Source: UMGS1840 sp964537245
Lineage (GTDB): Bacteria > Bacillota > Clostridia > UMGS1840
Direction: 5' to 3'
Length of the DNA stretch: 33,427 bases
Assembly: GCA_964537245.1 (NCBI GenBank)
Contig: CAZHZL010000024.1
Location: 1 to 33,427 of the forward strand
Part shown: in pieces, positions 16,801-24,574 of the stretch
Numbering within the stretch: the first letter of the stretch is position 1
Layout: every line of letters starts with the position of its first letter
Program-made: the position numbers and the translations under genes
Notes under the pieces: generated by a model
What the model was told of the DNA's origin: nothing
Database searches by the model: none
Seen by the model: only the letters and a program-made list of their open reading frames with translations

Positions 16801-16978
16801 CAGTATCTTCATTGATGCTAAAGCTTGAACTCGACGGATTCCAGGGAGATATAGTTCCATCTTCAAAACCGCTATTTGTTATAAGATTTTCCGAAGATGT
16901 TTCTACAGCGGAAGCTACCGCTAAAGACGAAAAAACAAGAGCCAAACAAATTAAAAATGATAGAATTTTTTTAAACAT
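13817..16978 (-). CDS. Cell-surface glycan-binding protein with two binding modules and three C-terminal SLH domains
   Basis: A 1053-residue exported protein. After a signal peptide (to about 25) come two copies of a module pair. Each pair is a jelly-roll-like carbohydrate-binding domain starting LITNSGFEDGTISPW or LFGNSGFENGNLSPW, ending at a YFAPL/YFTEL strand, followed by an Ig-like domain with TNQLGG or TNSIGG. Three further Ig-like repeats lie at about 553-860, then a Gly/Ser linker and an acidic Lys/Glu stretch. Three SLH repeats end the protein (about 895-1053; ENHWAKADIEKMVDMGI, ITRAQLMAF, TREEMTKI, ATRAQGVVM). No enzyme domain is seen. The likely job is to hold the substrate at the wall for the beta-helix enzymes, which carry related modules. 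The start has GGAG 8 bases upstream and a TATAAT box 23 bases above the ATG. Confidence 0.82.
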   Translation of the reverse strand: MFKKILSFLICLALVFSSLAVASAVETSSENLITNSGFEDGTISPWNPSSSSFSINEDTAYIKNGSKSAKIITDKTIDTSLGANTGSISTNSINVNPETIYIASVQQYITSQGNGIYFYVNGDGQMLEYPIVSGNPYVKGTMNIWEDRSILWKSGESTSSVMVTYNPLKSVVYLDDFYFAPLRLKGVINGSDNITYGETKKYTALITNQLGGSMGVSGEGYIPTASLSLKEEYDGVTFDSQTGDLTLSDNSSVSEIVLVGSATSPLKEQGVSDIVFEKTIKVAEFSDADFIPTEYVNLFGNSGFENGNLSPWNASLSLLSVNTDKAYIRNGNYSAYLITHKDHGAEANTGGMLSSNISVEPNKIYIASIWQYPVLQESTGIGFSIDGGDKSGKYYSAIPFNKAPEKQWSERIFIWRANEGTSSIKLNYAAMKSLLYADETYFTELNLKPEIIGESEIVVPELGEATYSYSVNVTNSIGGTDGIEDTPKVKWYMKDEIAGVSIDKETGVITLTSEATPQDIEIFCKATSYNSVFDTTLSGIAKKTVSVIPVRSTASDIIIKAEIDGDNCNLNAEYTYTHPKNLEEQGSIFKWEICETENGSFTETGSAKALTVTKADNEKYIKFTVIPYSEDGVCGKEAVSNTVKIKDIFDKVPVLKEVTLKTDGKIGIGTKISVVPVYESELDYGEECLWYYDGETDSFSKTEKELVLKKTDSDKIIYAEIIPYTNLGNFRIYGDKKISTNKISGPVKPSVSDVKIFGSAIVGSMLTGKYEYSNSNSISEGVSQYKWLINGSVVGTQATYTVQTTDAGKQIIFAVTPVASDGSEGVEQTSSAVSISSGSGSTTGFTGGGGSTGGSFVKPSEPDKKEENNESTIPEKTYFIDLENHWAKADIEKMVDMGIANGVGNNQFLPDEKITRAQLMAFVVRGLQLETVPYRNEIKDVSENSWYADIVQTAIENNIIDDSEAVRPEDLITREEMTKIIISAYELKNGIITEVTENKFSDKISEWAIPFVNKAYSKGLVNGIDENYFGAKESATRAQGVVMIKRLIETFGN

Positions 16979-17000
16979 AACTTTTTCTCCAATCTTTTTT

Positions 17001-17029
17001 ATTATAATTCACTTACACTTACACAATTA
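17001..17029 (-). promoter_or_regulatory. Probable promoter of the SLH-protein genes
   Basis: A perfect -10 box, TATAAT on the minus strand (17006-17001), lies 23 bases upstream of the start codon at 16978. The -35 region at 17 bases spacing reads TAATTG (17029-17024) and is weak, so an activator may be needed. Between the boxes is a direct repeat of TGTAAG (on the minus strand) leading into TAAGTGA. TAAGTGA in the opposite orientation occurs at 17052-17058. Confidence 0.5.
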
Positions 17030-17059
17030 TCCTAAAATAATCATCTAAGCATAAGTGAA

Positions 17060-17092
17060 CTCCCTTTCGGGAGGGGCTGATAAATCAGCCCC
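17060..17092 (-). terminator. Tandem hairpins after the repeat-module gene
   Basis: Two stems lie just after the stop of the upstream gene. One is a perfect 8-bp stem with a 4-base loop (17073-17092, GGGGCTGA/TCAGCCCC). The other is a 5-bp stem with a GAAA-type loop on the minus strand (17060-17073, CTCCC/GGGAG), sharing one base with the first. They are by far the most GC-rich structure in the neighbourhood. No T-run follows, so they may stabilise the 3' end of the mRNA or slow the polymerase rather than act as a canonical terminator. Confidence 0.55.
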
Positions 17093-17104
17093 ATCTTATA
17101 CTTA

Positions 17105-19657
17105 TCAGTTCATATAGGACAATGGTTTTAAACCGTTCATTGAATCAAATACGAATATTTTTGCCTGTGAATAATCCGATGTTGTAAATATATATGAAAC
17201 AGGATTTTCTCCGTTTGTCAATTCTTTTGTTTCAAAATAGCAATTAACAAGCTTATCACCATTGTAAATTGCATATATAACAGTTGCATTCATTGTATCT
17301 GTTATATTTGTAACAGTTGCTGAAATTGCTGCTTCATTTGTTGAAACTGCTGATACCGATAAAGGATAATCTGTAAGTTTGATTTCTTTTTCAACTGTAA
17401 CAGATTTTACTCCGTATGTGCTTAATGGTGATTCTACAGTTGCCAAAATAATTACGCTGTCTGCAGTTGCATCTTCGGAAACAGTAAGAACTCCGTTATC
17501 TAAACTTACTCCGCTATAAGAATCTTTTAATCTTAAAGTAACAGTCGGTGCTGAATAAGTATCTTTATACACACTTCCTTCTCCTGTAAACGCTTCTACA
17601 CCTGTTTTTGTTCCGAGCTGATTTGTTACATCTACTGTGTAGCTTGAAGAAGCTCCTTTTAAGATTTTGTCATCGCCTAAAACATTCGCTTTAATTTTAA
17701 GCGGTGCAAAATAGATATTATCAAGATAAAATCCCGGTGCACTTGTTACCCATTCGGCAAAAGCTACTTTCATAGAACTTCCGTCTGGTATATAAAGTGC
17801 ATCAAGTGTTGCAGAAGCTGTTGTACCTGCTCCCTTTAATAATAATTCAGTTCTCTCTGCGAACATATTAATTGCCTGCGTTGCACCTGTCTGAGTCAAT
17901 TCTGTCTGTGCAAGATAAACTGTATTTGCAGTTAAGCCTTCAGCATTCATATATGCATATTGGTTTTGTGCTCCTGCTGATGATACAAGAAGTTTGCCGT
18001 TGTCAACTGTAAAATTCATATATGAAGATTCGGTATTAGTTCCGATAGATGAGCTCCATGCTGATACATCGTCTGTATCAAAATTTGGGTTTGGGGCATA
18101 GTTGTTGATAATCTTTACTTCTTTTTCCACAACCAAGTCGCTTACACCGTAAGCTTTTAACGGTGAAGAAATAACAGCTTTGACAACAACTGTTCCTGCG
18201 GGTGCATTTTCTGAAACAGTGAGCTTTCCGTTTTCTAAGCTAACGCCTGTATAAGCCTCTTTTAATGATAATGTAACAGTCGGCGCTGCATAAGTATCCT
18301 TATACACGCTTCCTTCTCCTGTAAATGCTTCAACACCTGTTTTGGTACCAAGCTGATTTGTTACATCAACTGTGTAATCAGAGCTTCCTCCAACGAAAAT
18401 TCTGTCTGCTCCTGAAATTTCACCTTTAAGAGTAAGGGGTGCAAAATAGATATTATCAAGATAGAATCCCGGGGCACTTGTTACCCATTCGGCAAAAGCT
18501 ACTTTCATAGAACTTCCGTCAGGTATATAAAGTGCGTCAAGTGTTGCAGAAGCTGTTGTACCTGCTCCCTTTAATAATAATTCAGTTCTCTCTGCGAACA
18601 TATTAATTGCCTGCGTTGCACCTGTCTGAGTCAATTCTGTCTGTGCAAGATAAACTGTATTTGCAGTTAAGCCTTCAGCATTCATATATGCATATTGGTT
18701 TTGTGCTCCTGCTGATGATACAAGAAGTTTGCCGTTATCAACTGTGAAATTCATATATGAAGTTTCTGTGTTTGCTGCAAGTGATGAGCTCCATGCTGAT
18801 ACATCGTCTGTATCGAAATTTGGGTTTTTAACTAATGTGTTTATTACACTTACAGTTTTTTCTAAAGTAACAGGTGCTACACTGTTATGGATATGAGATA
18901 CTTCTGCAACCAAGGTAATTTCTTCAGCAGTTGCTTCTGTTGTAACTTCAAGAACGCCGTACTCATTTATTGAAACACCTGTATAATCTTCTTTTAAGCT
19001 CCATGCTGCAGAAACATAATCATTTCCTACACCTGTTTGTGTGCCAAGCTGATTTTTCATTTCAACCGAGTATGTCTGCGGAACAGTTTTAATTATTGAA
19101 TCTGAACCGCTTATTGCACCATTCATTGTAAGCGGAGCGAGATATGCATCATCAAGGTAAGCAACAGGGCTATCGCCACCGATAGCTGCCATTGAATAAG
19201 CCAATGTGCCTGTTGTAGCTTCACCGGTTATATAAACCGCATCAAGACTTTCCCATCTGTTACCATTATTTGCGATTGAAAATGTGCCATCTGTTGTCGC
19301 TCTCCATAAATAATTGTTTTCCAAAGTTGTTCCATCATCCGAATAAACATTGAAGCTTATTCCTCGTCCTTTTGTAGCATAAGATTTTATTGCGCCAAGA
19401 TAAGCGGTGTTTGGAAGAACTTCTGCTTCGTATGTAATATCACCGGAAGTATCCGTAGCAGTAAAATTAAGGCTGTATGCACTTTCTCCGTATGTAACAT
19501 CAGATGAACGGGTAAGTGTTACATTTTTTGATTTCCATGTAAGCTCTTCTTCAGTTTCAAAGCCCGAATTAAGCACCAGATTATTTGCAGTTGCAAACGA
19601 AACGATATTTAATAACATACACATTGAAATTGTAAATACTAAAACTTTTTTTAACAT
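17105..19657 (-). CDS. Secreted protein of three carbohydrate-binding/Ig-like module pairs
   Basis: An 850-residue exported protein with a signal peptide (to about 24) and three module pairs. Each begins with a jelly-roll-like domain (LVLNSGFETEEELTW; KNPNFDTDDVSAWSS; PNPNFDTDDVSAWSS), reaches a YLAPL or YFAPL strand, and continues into an Ig-like domain (NQLGTQTGV or NQLGTKTGV, SLKE-Y-GVS, VEKE/LEKT). Pairs two and three share almost identical binding domains. The last 80 residues form another small domain ending AKIFVFDSMNGLKPLS, also seen in the beta-helix protein encoded at 25608-29348. There is no SLH repeat, LPXTG or membrane anchor, so the protein is probably released or held through its ligand. 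It starts 27 bases after the beta-helix gene (AAAGGTG site) in the ABC-transporter operon. Confidence 0.8.
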   Translation of the reverse strand: MLKKVLVFTISMCMLLNIVSFATANNLVLNSGFETEEELTWKSKNVTLTRSSDVTYGESAYSLNFTATDTSGDITYEAEVLPNTAYLGAIKSYATKGRGISFNVYSDDGTTLENNYLWRATTDGTFSIANNGNRWESLDAVYITGEATTGTLAYSMAAIGGDSPVAYLDDAYLAPLTMNGAISGSDSIIKTVPQTYSVEMKNQLGTQTGVGNDYVSAAWSLKEDYTGVSINEYGVLEVTTEATAEEITLVAEVSHIHNSVAPVTLEKTVSVINTLVKNPNFDTDDVSAWSSSLAANTETSYMNFTVDNGKLLVSSAGAQNQYAYMNAEGLTANTVYLAQTELTQTGATQAINMFAERTELLLKGAGTTASATLDALYIPDGSSMKVAFAEWVTSAPGFYLDNIYFAPLTLKGEISGADRIFVGGSSDYTVDVTNQLGTKTGVEAFTGEGSVYKDTYAAPTVTLSLKEAYTGVSLENGKLTVSENAPAGTVVVKAVISSPLKAYGVSDLVVEKEVKIINNYAPNPNFDTDDVSAWSSSIGTNTESSYMNFTVDNGKLLVSSAGAQNQYAYMNAEGLTANTVYLAQTELTQTGATQAINMFAERTELLLKGAGTTASATLDALYIPDGSSMKVAFAEWVTSAPGFYLDNIYFAPLKIKANVLGDDKILKGASSSYTVDVTNQLGTKTGVEAFTGEGSVYKDTYSAPTVTLRLKDSYSGVSLDNGVLTVSEDATADSVIILATVESPLSTYGVKSVTVEKEIKLTDYPLSVSAVSTNEAAISATVTNITDTMNATVIYAIYNGDKLVNCYFETKELTNGENPVSYIFTTSDYSQAKIFVFDSMNGLKPLSYMN
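17703..18092. repeat. Near-identical coding repeat, copy 1
   Basis: A 390-base segment encoding the binding domain of the third module pair. It matches 18438-18827 at a constant offset of 735 bases (245 codons) with only scattered single-base differences across the core. Flanking Ig-like parts of the module are clearly related but more diverged. This points to recent tandem duplication or gene conversion limited to the binding domain. Confidence 0.85.
18438..18827. repeat. Near-identical coding repeat, copy 2
   Basis: Partner of 17703-18092, encoding the binding domain of the second module pair. Most differences I saw near the end of the repeat lie in the codons for SLAANTET versus SIGTNTES. 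The copies are long and alike enough to support homologous recombination, so module number could vary between strains. Confidence 0.85.
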
Positions 19658-19684
19658 AATTTTTCACCTTTCATAAAAATATTT

Positions 19685-22135
19685 TTATCTGTGTCCGTCC
19701 AGTTGCTGTAGTAATTCCTCTATAACTTCGGAATCCTTTTCCAAATTAAGCGGATACTCAGTATCGCTTATTATAATAAGCCCCCTTTCATCCCAAAAAA
19801 CTTTTTTCCCCAGTGCTTCCGCTATGGCACGAAGCGGAACATAAGTTGAATCATTTATTAAAATGGGCTTAACTGCTGTGATTTCGCTTAAAGGCTTTTG
19901 CTCACTGTTTAAAATCATATCAGAAGAGTTCAAAGCAAATATCGCAGCCCCTTTTAATCTTTCTTCCGCTGACAATTCTACTTGTGGTACATTTGCAGAA
20001 AAATCAATCTTAATGTCATCTTTTGAAAAATCCTTCTGCAATCCCATTTTATCAATATCAGTCTTTTCAAAATCAGGTAAATACGTATTTATATCATTAT
20101 AATTTAATCTTAATTTTCCGCTTTCATCAAAAGAGTAATTTATCTGACTTTTTGCAACTGAAACAGGATCGTTTACATCGCTGTTCTGATATACCAAATC
20201 ATCAATAAGCGGATTTGCACATTCAATTGCTATGTTATTATCAATCTGATTATATTTCGGAATATGAGGTTCGTCGTTAATGAGTGTCAATAATCTTGGA
20301 TATTTTGAACTCCACTCGGAATTTGAAATCGGAGTTTCCATAACTTTCTGAATATAAGCCGAATCATTATTGAGCTGAGCTCTTGTATTAAATAAAATTG
20401 AAGCATATTTCAAATTCACAAAAATATTATTTTTGACAGTAAGTTCACGACCGCCACCACAAATCACACCAACTCCGCCTTCTGAATTAGCAATGATATT
20501 TCCGTAAACCGTATCACCTGTTTTATAGTCATCAAGATAAATACCGCCGACATTTTCGTTATCTGCTCCAAAGTCGTGAATATAGTTATATCTAACTGTG
20601 TTTCTATGAACAAACGATCTTCCCCAGTATATCGCACCTGCGTCAGAAGTATCATTGAGCACATCATAAATTTCATTATATTCAACTATTCCCTCATATG
20701 AATTTGAGAGCATCATTCCAAGATGACCTGCACCGTGGATTTTATTATGAGCAACATAGCAACCTACACCTGATACCATAACTCCGGGCGTATATGTGGG
20801 AGTTAATCTGGCAAAATCATAGATGTGATTATTCACAGCATAGTTTCCTGACGGAGTTAATGTTTCATAACCTTCATCACCGCTTAAATACACACCGCCG
20901 TCAACATTATAAATTTCGCAATTTAAAACTCCGTTATTATCACCGTTTGTAATTGATACTGCTCTGCTTCCCAGATTCATTATTTTACAATTTGATATGG
21001 TAATATTTTCACTTTCGTTGATATAAGCTCCTATATAACGACTGGCAGTCATTTCAAGTCCGTCTATAGTTATATTTGAAGCATTTTGAAAATGAAATAA
21101 AACATCATTTGTCAAAGAAAGCTGAAGATGTTCCTCAGATACATTTTCTTTTGTGGGATAATAATACATTATAAGATTATCCCTGTCTATAAAATATTCT
21201 CCCGGCATATCAATTTCTTCAAGCAAATTAAAAACATAATATCTTCCGCCGACTGCACCTGCAGCTGCAACTCCGAATGCATGAGCCTGAACTGATTTTA
21301 TAGATTTTTTTCTCTTGTTTATAACTCCGATATCAACTGTTGAATCCCCCCAGTCATACGCCCAGAAACCATAAAGCTTGGCATCCTTAGCCTCATTCCA
21401 TCTGTTCGGTCGGGTTCCCTCGTAAGCAATTTCAAAGGGAGTTACTTCCATTGTTCCGCTTTCAGCAATTTCAACCTGACTTCCGGGATTATAAACCTGT
21501 TTAATCTTTATAAATTCATTATTAGGATAACGGGCAACAGTTCTTGGGATATTATCCGAGAAAAGCTCTGCGGGAACTCCGTAAGCCGGAGTGTTAGCCT
21601 GATATTCAGGTTGAGAATAAGCACCCGGATAATTTTGTTCGCCGATAATTTCTCTTGTTAAGCCTAATTCAGCCAAGCTTATCTGTAAAACTTTTCCTCT
21701 CGATTCAATAGGAACACGATTTAAAATCTTTTCATCTGTAACTGTACTGAATTTTTCAGTGGGAAGGGTTATTCCTCCCATTATAACAGCCTTTTCCCCA
21801 TTATATGCTTTGTAAGTTATGGGACAATTTTCAGTTCCTGAATCTTCCTTTGAAAATTTAACCGCCTTATCAAAATAATATTCACCTTCACGGATATTTA
21901 CATTGATTCCGCCGTTCGGATAACCTTTTTTTATAATTTCACGCACTTTATTTTTAGCTGCTTCTACAGTTTTCAATGGATTTTCTATTGTACCGTCATT
22001 TGCGTCATCCCCTGAAGCAGCAACAAAAATATTAACCGATGCTTTATCGGAAGCAATGGAATTTACAGAAAAAGAAGAAAAAATCATTAACACAACAAGC
22101 AAAATTACCGCTATTTTTTTCTTTTTGAATACCAA
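19685..22135 (-). CDS. Secreted right-handed beta-helix enzyme (GH141-like) with C-terminal Cu-amine-oxidase-N-type domain
   Basis: An 816-residue exported protein. I take the TTG at 22135 as start: AGAGGTG lies 6 bases before it, and MVFKKKK then leads straight into the signal helix. The mature part begins with the beta-helix opening NIFVAASGDDANDGTIENP, then IREGEYYFDKAV. Many short coils follow (ITISNCKIMN, GVLNCEIYNV, NTVRYNYIHDF, LTVKNNIFVN). DAGAIYWGR and GGIYLDD carry conserved Asp residues about 37 apart, typical of the GH141-like group, whose characterised members act on pectin side chains or xylan. The last 80 residues (SSDMILNSEQKPLS, DSTYVPLRAIAEALGKKVFW) resemble the copper amine oxidase N-terminal domain often used as a wall or scaffold module. 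The family is firm; the activity is not. Confidence 0.77.
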   Translation of the reverse strand: MVFKKKKIAVILLVVLMIFSSFSVNSIASDKASVNIFVAASGDDANDGTIENPLKTVEAAKNKVREIIKKGYPNGGINVNIREGEYYFDKAVKFSKEDSGTENCPITYKAYNGEKAVIMGGITLPTEKFSTVTDEKILNRVPIESRGKVLQISLAELGLTREIIGEQNYPGAYSQPEYQANTPAYGVPAELFSDNIPRTVARYPNNEFIKIKQVYNPGSQVEIAESGTMEVTPFEIAYEGTRPNRWNEAKDAKLYGFWAYDWGDSTVDIGVINKRKKSIKSVQAHAFGVAAAGAVGGRYYVFNLLEEIDMPGEYFIDRDNLIMYYYPTKENVSEEHLQLSLTNDVLFHFQNASNITIDGLEMTASRYIGAYINESENITISNCKIMNLGSRAVSITNGDNNGVLNCEIYNVDGGVYLSGDEGYETLTPSGNYAVNNHIYDFARLTPTYTPGVMVSGVGCYVAHNKIHGAGHLGMMLSNSYEGIVEYNEIYDVLNDTSDAGAIYWGRSFVHRNTVRYNYIHDFGADNENVGGIYLDDYKTGDTVYGNIIANSEGGVGVICGGGRELTVKNNIFVNLKYASILFNTRAQLNNDSAYIQKVMETPISNSEWSSKYPRLLTLINDEPHIPKYNQIDNNIAIECANPLIDDLVYQNSDVNDPVSVAKSQINYSFDESGKLRLNYNDINTYLPDFEKTDIDKMGLQKDFSKDDIKIDFSANVPQVELSAEERLKGAAIFALNSSDMILNSEQKPLSEITAVKPILINDSTYVPLRAIAEALGKKVFWDERGLIIISDTEYPLNLEKDSEVIEELLQQLDGHR

Positions 22136-22159
22136 TTTCATCACCTCTACCAACAATAA

Positions 22160-23626
22160 TTATTTATTAGCAGCCCATGCGTCAAGCTGTTTCTGAACTT
22201 CGTTAACTACCGTATCTATTCCGGCAAGTTTTAGCTTTTCACTTCTTTCATTCCAAGCAGCTACGACATCCTCGGCACCAAGATTAATATAATCATATTC
22301 CGAAAGAACGCTGTTGATTTTGGCAACCTCTGTTTTTATCGGATCCAAATCAAGATTAAAGCCTCTTAAGAAAGACACTTCTGCTTCTTTGTTGATTTTA
22401 TCCGTAACTTCCCAGGTATCTTCTGCCTGACCTTCTCTCAGATATGCATTAAATTGATTACCGTATACCCAATCTAAATTAGGATTATAAACCTTATTAC
22501 CTTCTGCTATTGAACGAACGGTTTTTTCAGAAATTTTCTCATAATGTGTTCCTTCAATACCGAAGCACATAAGGTTGTAAAGCTCTTTATCTGTGTTCAT
22601 TATTTCAAGAAGCTTGAGTGCTTCTTCAGGATGTTCTGATGCATTGCTTACGGCATTCATAGTTGCCTGTCCTGCACCCGGCTTTATAAGTGGCTCAGTC
22701 AAAGGCACACTAATAATATTTTCGCCATAAGTTTTAAAATTCAATGAATCACTTCCCGGCTTTATACTTCCATACCATACACCGTATCTCAATGCCTGTG
22801 TATCAGCAGCATTTTCGCTTGAAGCGCTTATTATATCTTTTCTTATGTATCCCTTTTTATACCATTCTCTGTAGAGTTCAAGTTCCTTGAGATACTCAGG
22901 AAGATCATGCGTTGAATATGCTTTTAAGCTACCGTCAGAAAGTTGCTCGACAGCAACAAAAGACGCATTTCCAAAACGCTGATATTTTTCGTTTAATGTT
23001 ATACCTGTAAAACTAACAGGAGAAATTGTAAATATATCTTTTTCATTTTCATATAAAGTTTTTAAAACAGGCTCAAAATTATAAACGGATTTTAAATTTT
23101 CGGTATCAATATTATACTTTTTAACAAGTCTTTCAGTAATAAGTGCCGCCGGTTGATTGTAGTACACCTGATAATTCGGTACAGCGTAAATTTCACCGTT
23201 AACTTTAGCATCATCCCACACAAACTCAGGCAAAGCCTCATATAAAGCTTTATTTTCTCCTGCAAGCAAGTCATCAATTGCATAAAACGCTCCGCTTACT
23301 GCCGCTGTAGTAAAGGGATTTGACCAGTTTGATGTCCAGCATAAATCATACGGTGTGTTTGAAGCCATTATCATATTCATCTTATCATTGTATGCACCTG
23401 CATCTACAACATTAAGTTCAAGATTAAGCTTGTACTTTTCATTAAGTATCTTATTGAACTCCTCCATAACAGAATCCTGGTCCTGCTGTCTTGTTCCCAT
23501 AACATACCATTCAATATTGGTTACATCTCCGGAGCTTTTTTTCGCATCTTTGTTTCCGCAACTACACAACCCTAAAATCAAAGAGATTGAAACTGCAAGA
23601 GCAATAAGTTTTTTGTTTTTTCTCAA
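22160..23626 (-). CDS. Extracellular solute-binding lipoprotein of the sugar ABC transporter
   Basis: A 488-residue lipoprotein with a basic, hydrophobic signal and a lipobox region LGLCSCGN, lipidated Cys probably 23. The rest looks like the large solute-binding proteins paired with LplB/YtcP-type permeases: VTNIEWYVMGTRQQDQDSVM, LNELN-type strands, ASNTPYDLCWTSNW, and NEASEHPEEALKLLEIM-like text near residue 340. Start is TTG at 23626 with AAAGGA about 11 bases upstream; the nearby ATG frame stops after four codons. It follows the two permease genes and probably captures the oligosaccharide made outside the cell. No ATPase gene is present, as usual for this class, which shares a housekeeping MsmX-type ATPase. 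Confidence 0.9.
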   Translation of the reverse strand: MRKNKKLIALAVSISLILGLCSCGNKDAKKSSGDVTNIEWYVMGTRQQDQDSVMEEFNKILNEKYKLNLELNVVDAGAYNDKMNMIMASNTPYDLCWTSNWSNPFTTAAVSGAFYAIDDLLAGENKALYEALPEFVWDDAKVNGEIYAVPNYQVYYNQPAALITERLVKKYNIDTENLKSVYNFEPVLKTLYENEKDIFTISPVSFTGITLNEKYQRFGNASFVAVEQLSDGSLKAYSTHDLPEYLKELELYREWYKKGYIRKDIISASSENAADTQALRYGVWYGSIKPGSDSLNFKTYGENIISVPLTEPLIKPGAGQATMNAVSNASEHPEEALKLLEIMNTDKELYNLMCFGIEGTHYEKISEKTVRSIAEGNKVYNPNLDWVYGNQFNAYLREGQAEDTWEVTDKINKEAEVSFLRGFNLDLDPIKTEVAKINSVLSEYDYINLGAEDVVAAWNERSEKLKLAGIDTVVNEVQKQLDAWAANK

Positions 23627-23644
23627 TTTTTATCCATCCTTTCG

Positions 23645-23659
23645 TGCGATTGTATCGCA
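23645..23659 (-). promoter_or_regulatory. Short hairpin between permease and binding-protein genes
   Basis: TGCGAT and ATCGCA form a perfect 6-bp stem with a 3-base loop, 18 bases upstream of the lipoprotein start and just before its ribosome site. It could be a 5' stabiliser that raises binding-protein mRNA over permease mRNA. No T-run follows, so it is not a terminator. Confidence 0.4.
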
Positions 23660-23688
23660 TTTATATAATTAAATTTTTAATCTTAAAT

Positions 23689-24558
23689 TTAGCCTTTGAC
23701 AGCACCGACTGTTAAACCTTTCGCAAAGTATTTCTGAAAAAACGGAAATACAAGCATCATTGGCCCCGCACTTACAATAACCATAACCATTCTCATTGAT
23801 TCTCCCGGTAAATCTCTAAGAGAAATATTCATGGGCAAATTCATCATATTTTCTTTTACAAGTTCAACATTAAGAATTATTCTTTGAAGAAGATATTGTA
23901 ATGTTATGAGTTCCTGATTATCTATATATAATAAGCATGTATTCCAGTCATTCCAACGAGCTAAAAGCTGTAAAAGTGCAACTGTTGCAATTGAAGGTTT
24001 TGAAAGCGGTAAAACAATCTGCCAGAAAATTCTCAGCTCACTGCAACCGTCAAGCTTCGCTGATTCTCTGAGTTCGTTTGGAAGCTGTTGAAAAAATGTT
24101 CTCAGAAGTATTACATGAAACGGAGACAAGAGTGAGGGGAAAATATATACCCAAAAGCTGTCTCTTAAATGGAGATACTGAGAAATGAGTATGTATGAAG
24201 GAACAAGTCCTCCGGAAAACAGCATCGTGAAAAAAAGCATGAACGACAATGCATTTCTTCTTGAATAATTTTCCCTTGAAAGAGAGTATGCAAGAAGTGC
24301 CATAATTATAACACTTAAAAATGTCCCTAAAAATGCTTGTGCTGCGGTTACTCCATAAGCCTGTATAATATCGGTTGCATTATTCAATACATATTTATAT
24401 GCACTAAAATCAATTGAAGGAAGAAATAGGCTGTACCCTTCTTTTCTTATGTAACTTTCATTTGTCATTGAAATGGCTAAAATAGCCCAAAAAGGTATTA
24501 TACACAAAAGACAGGCAAATCCTATTACAATGTGTGAAATCCATGGTGTTTTTTTCAT
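23689..24558 (-). CDS. ABC transporter permease, LplC/YtcP type
   Basis: A 289-residue integral membrane protein with about six helices. The coupling motif that docks the ATPase is ESAKLDGCSELRIFWQIVLP, and the family-typical end is YFAKGLTVGAVKG. I choose the ATG at 24558, because AAAGGAG lies 8 bases before it; the open frame extends to 24588 and would overlap the previous gene. It forms the heterodimeric channel with the upstream permease in a CUT1 importer for oligosaccharides. Confidence 0.92.
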   Translation of the reverse strand: MKKTPWISHIVIGFACLLCIIPFWAILAISMTNESYIRKEGYSLFLPSIDFSAYKYVLNNATDIIQAYGVTAAQAFLGTFLSVIIMALLAYSLSRENYSRRNALSFMLFFTMLFSGGLVPSYILISQYLHLRDSFWVYIFPSLLSPFHVILLRTFFQQLPNELRESAKLDGCSELRIFWQIVLPLSKPSIATVALLQLLARWNDWNTCLLYIDNQELITLQYLLQRIILNVELVKENMMNLPMNISLRDLPGESMRMVMVIVSAGPMMLVFPFFQKYFAKGLTVGAVKG

Positions 24559-24574
24559 TTTTTGCATCTCCTTT

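Noticed and set aside
17703..18827. Assembly duplication or mobile repeat
   Set aside because: The copies are in frame, differ at scattered positions and have diverged flanks, so a true domain duplication is more likely, though reads would settle it.
23645..23659. Terminator between permease and lipoprotein genes
   Set aside because: The stem is short and no T-run follows.
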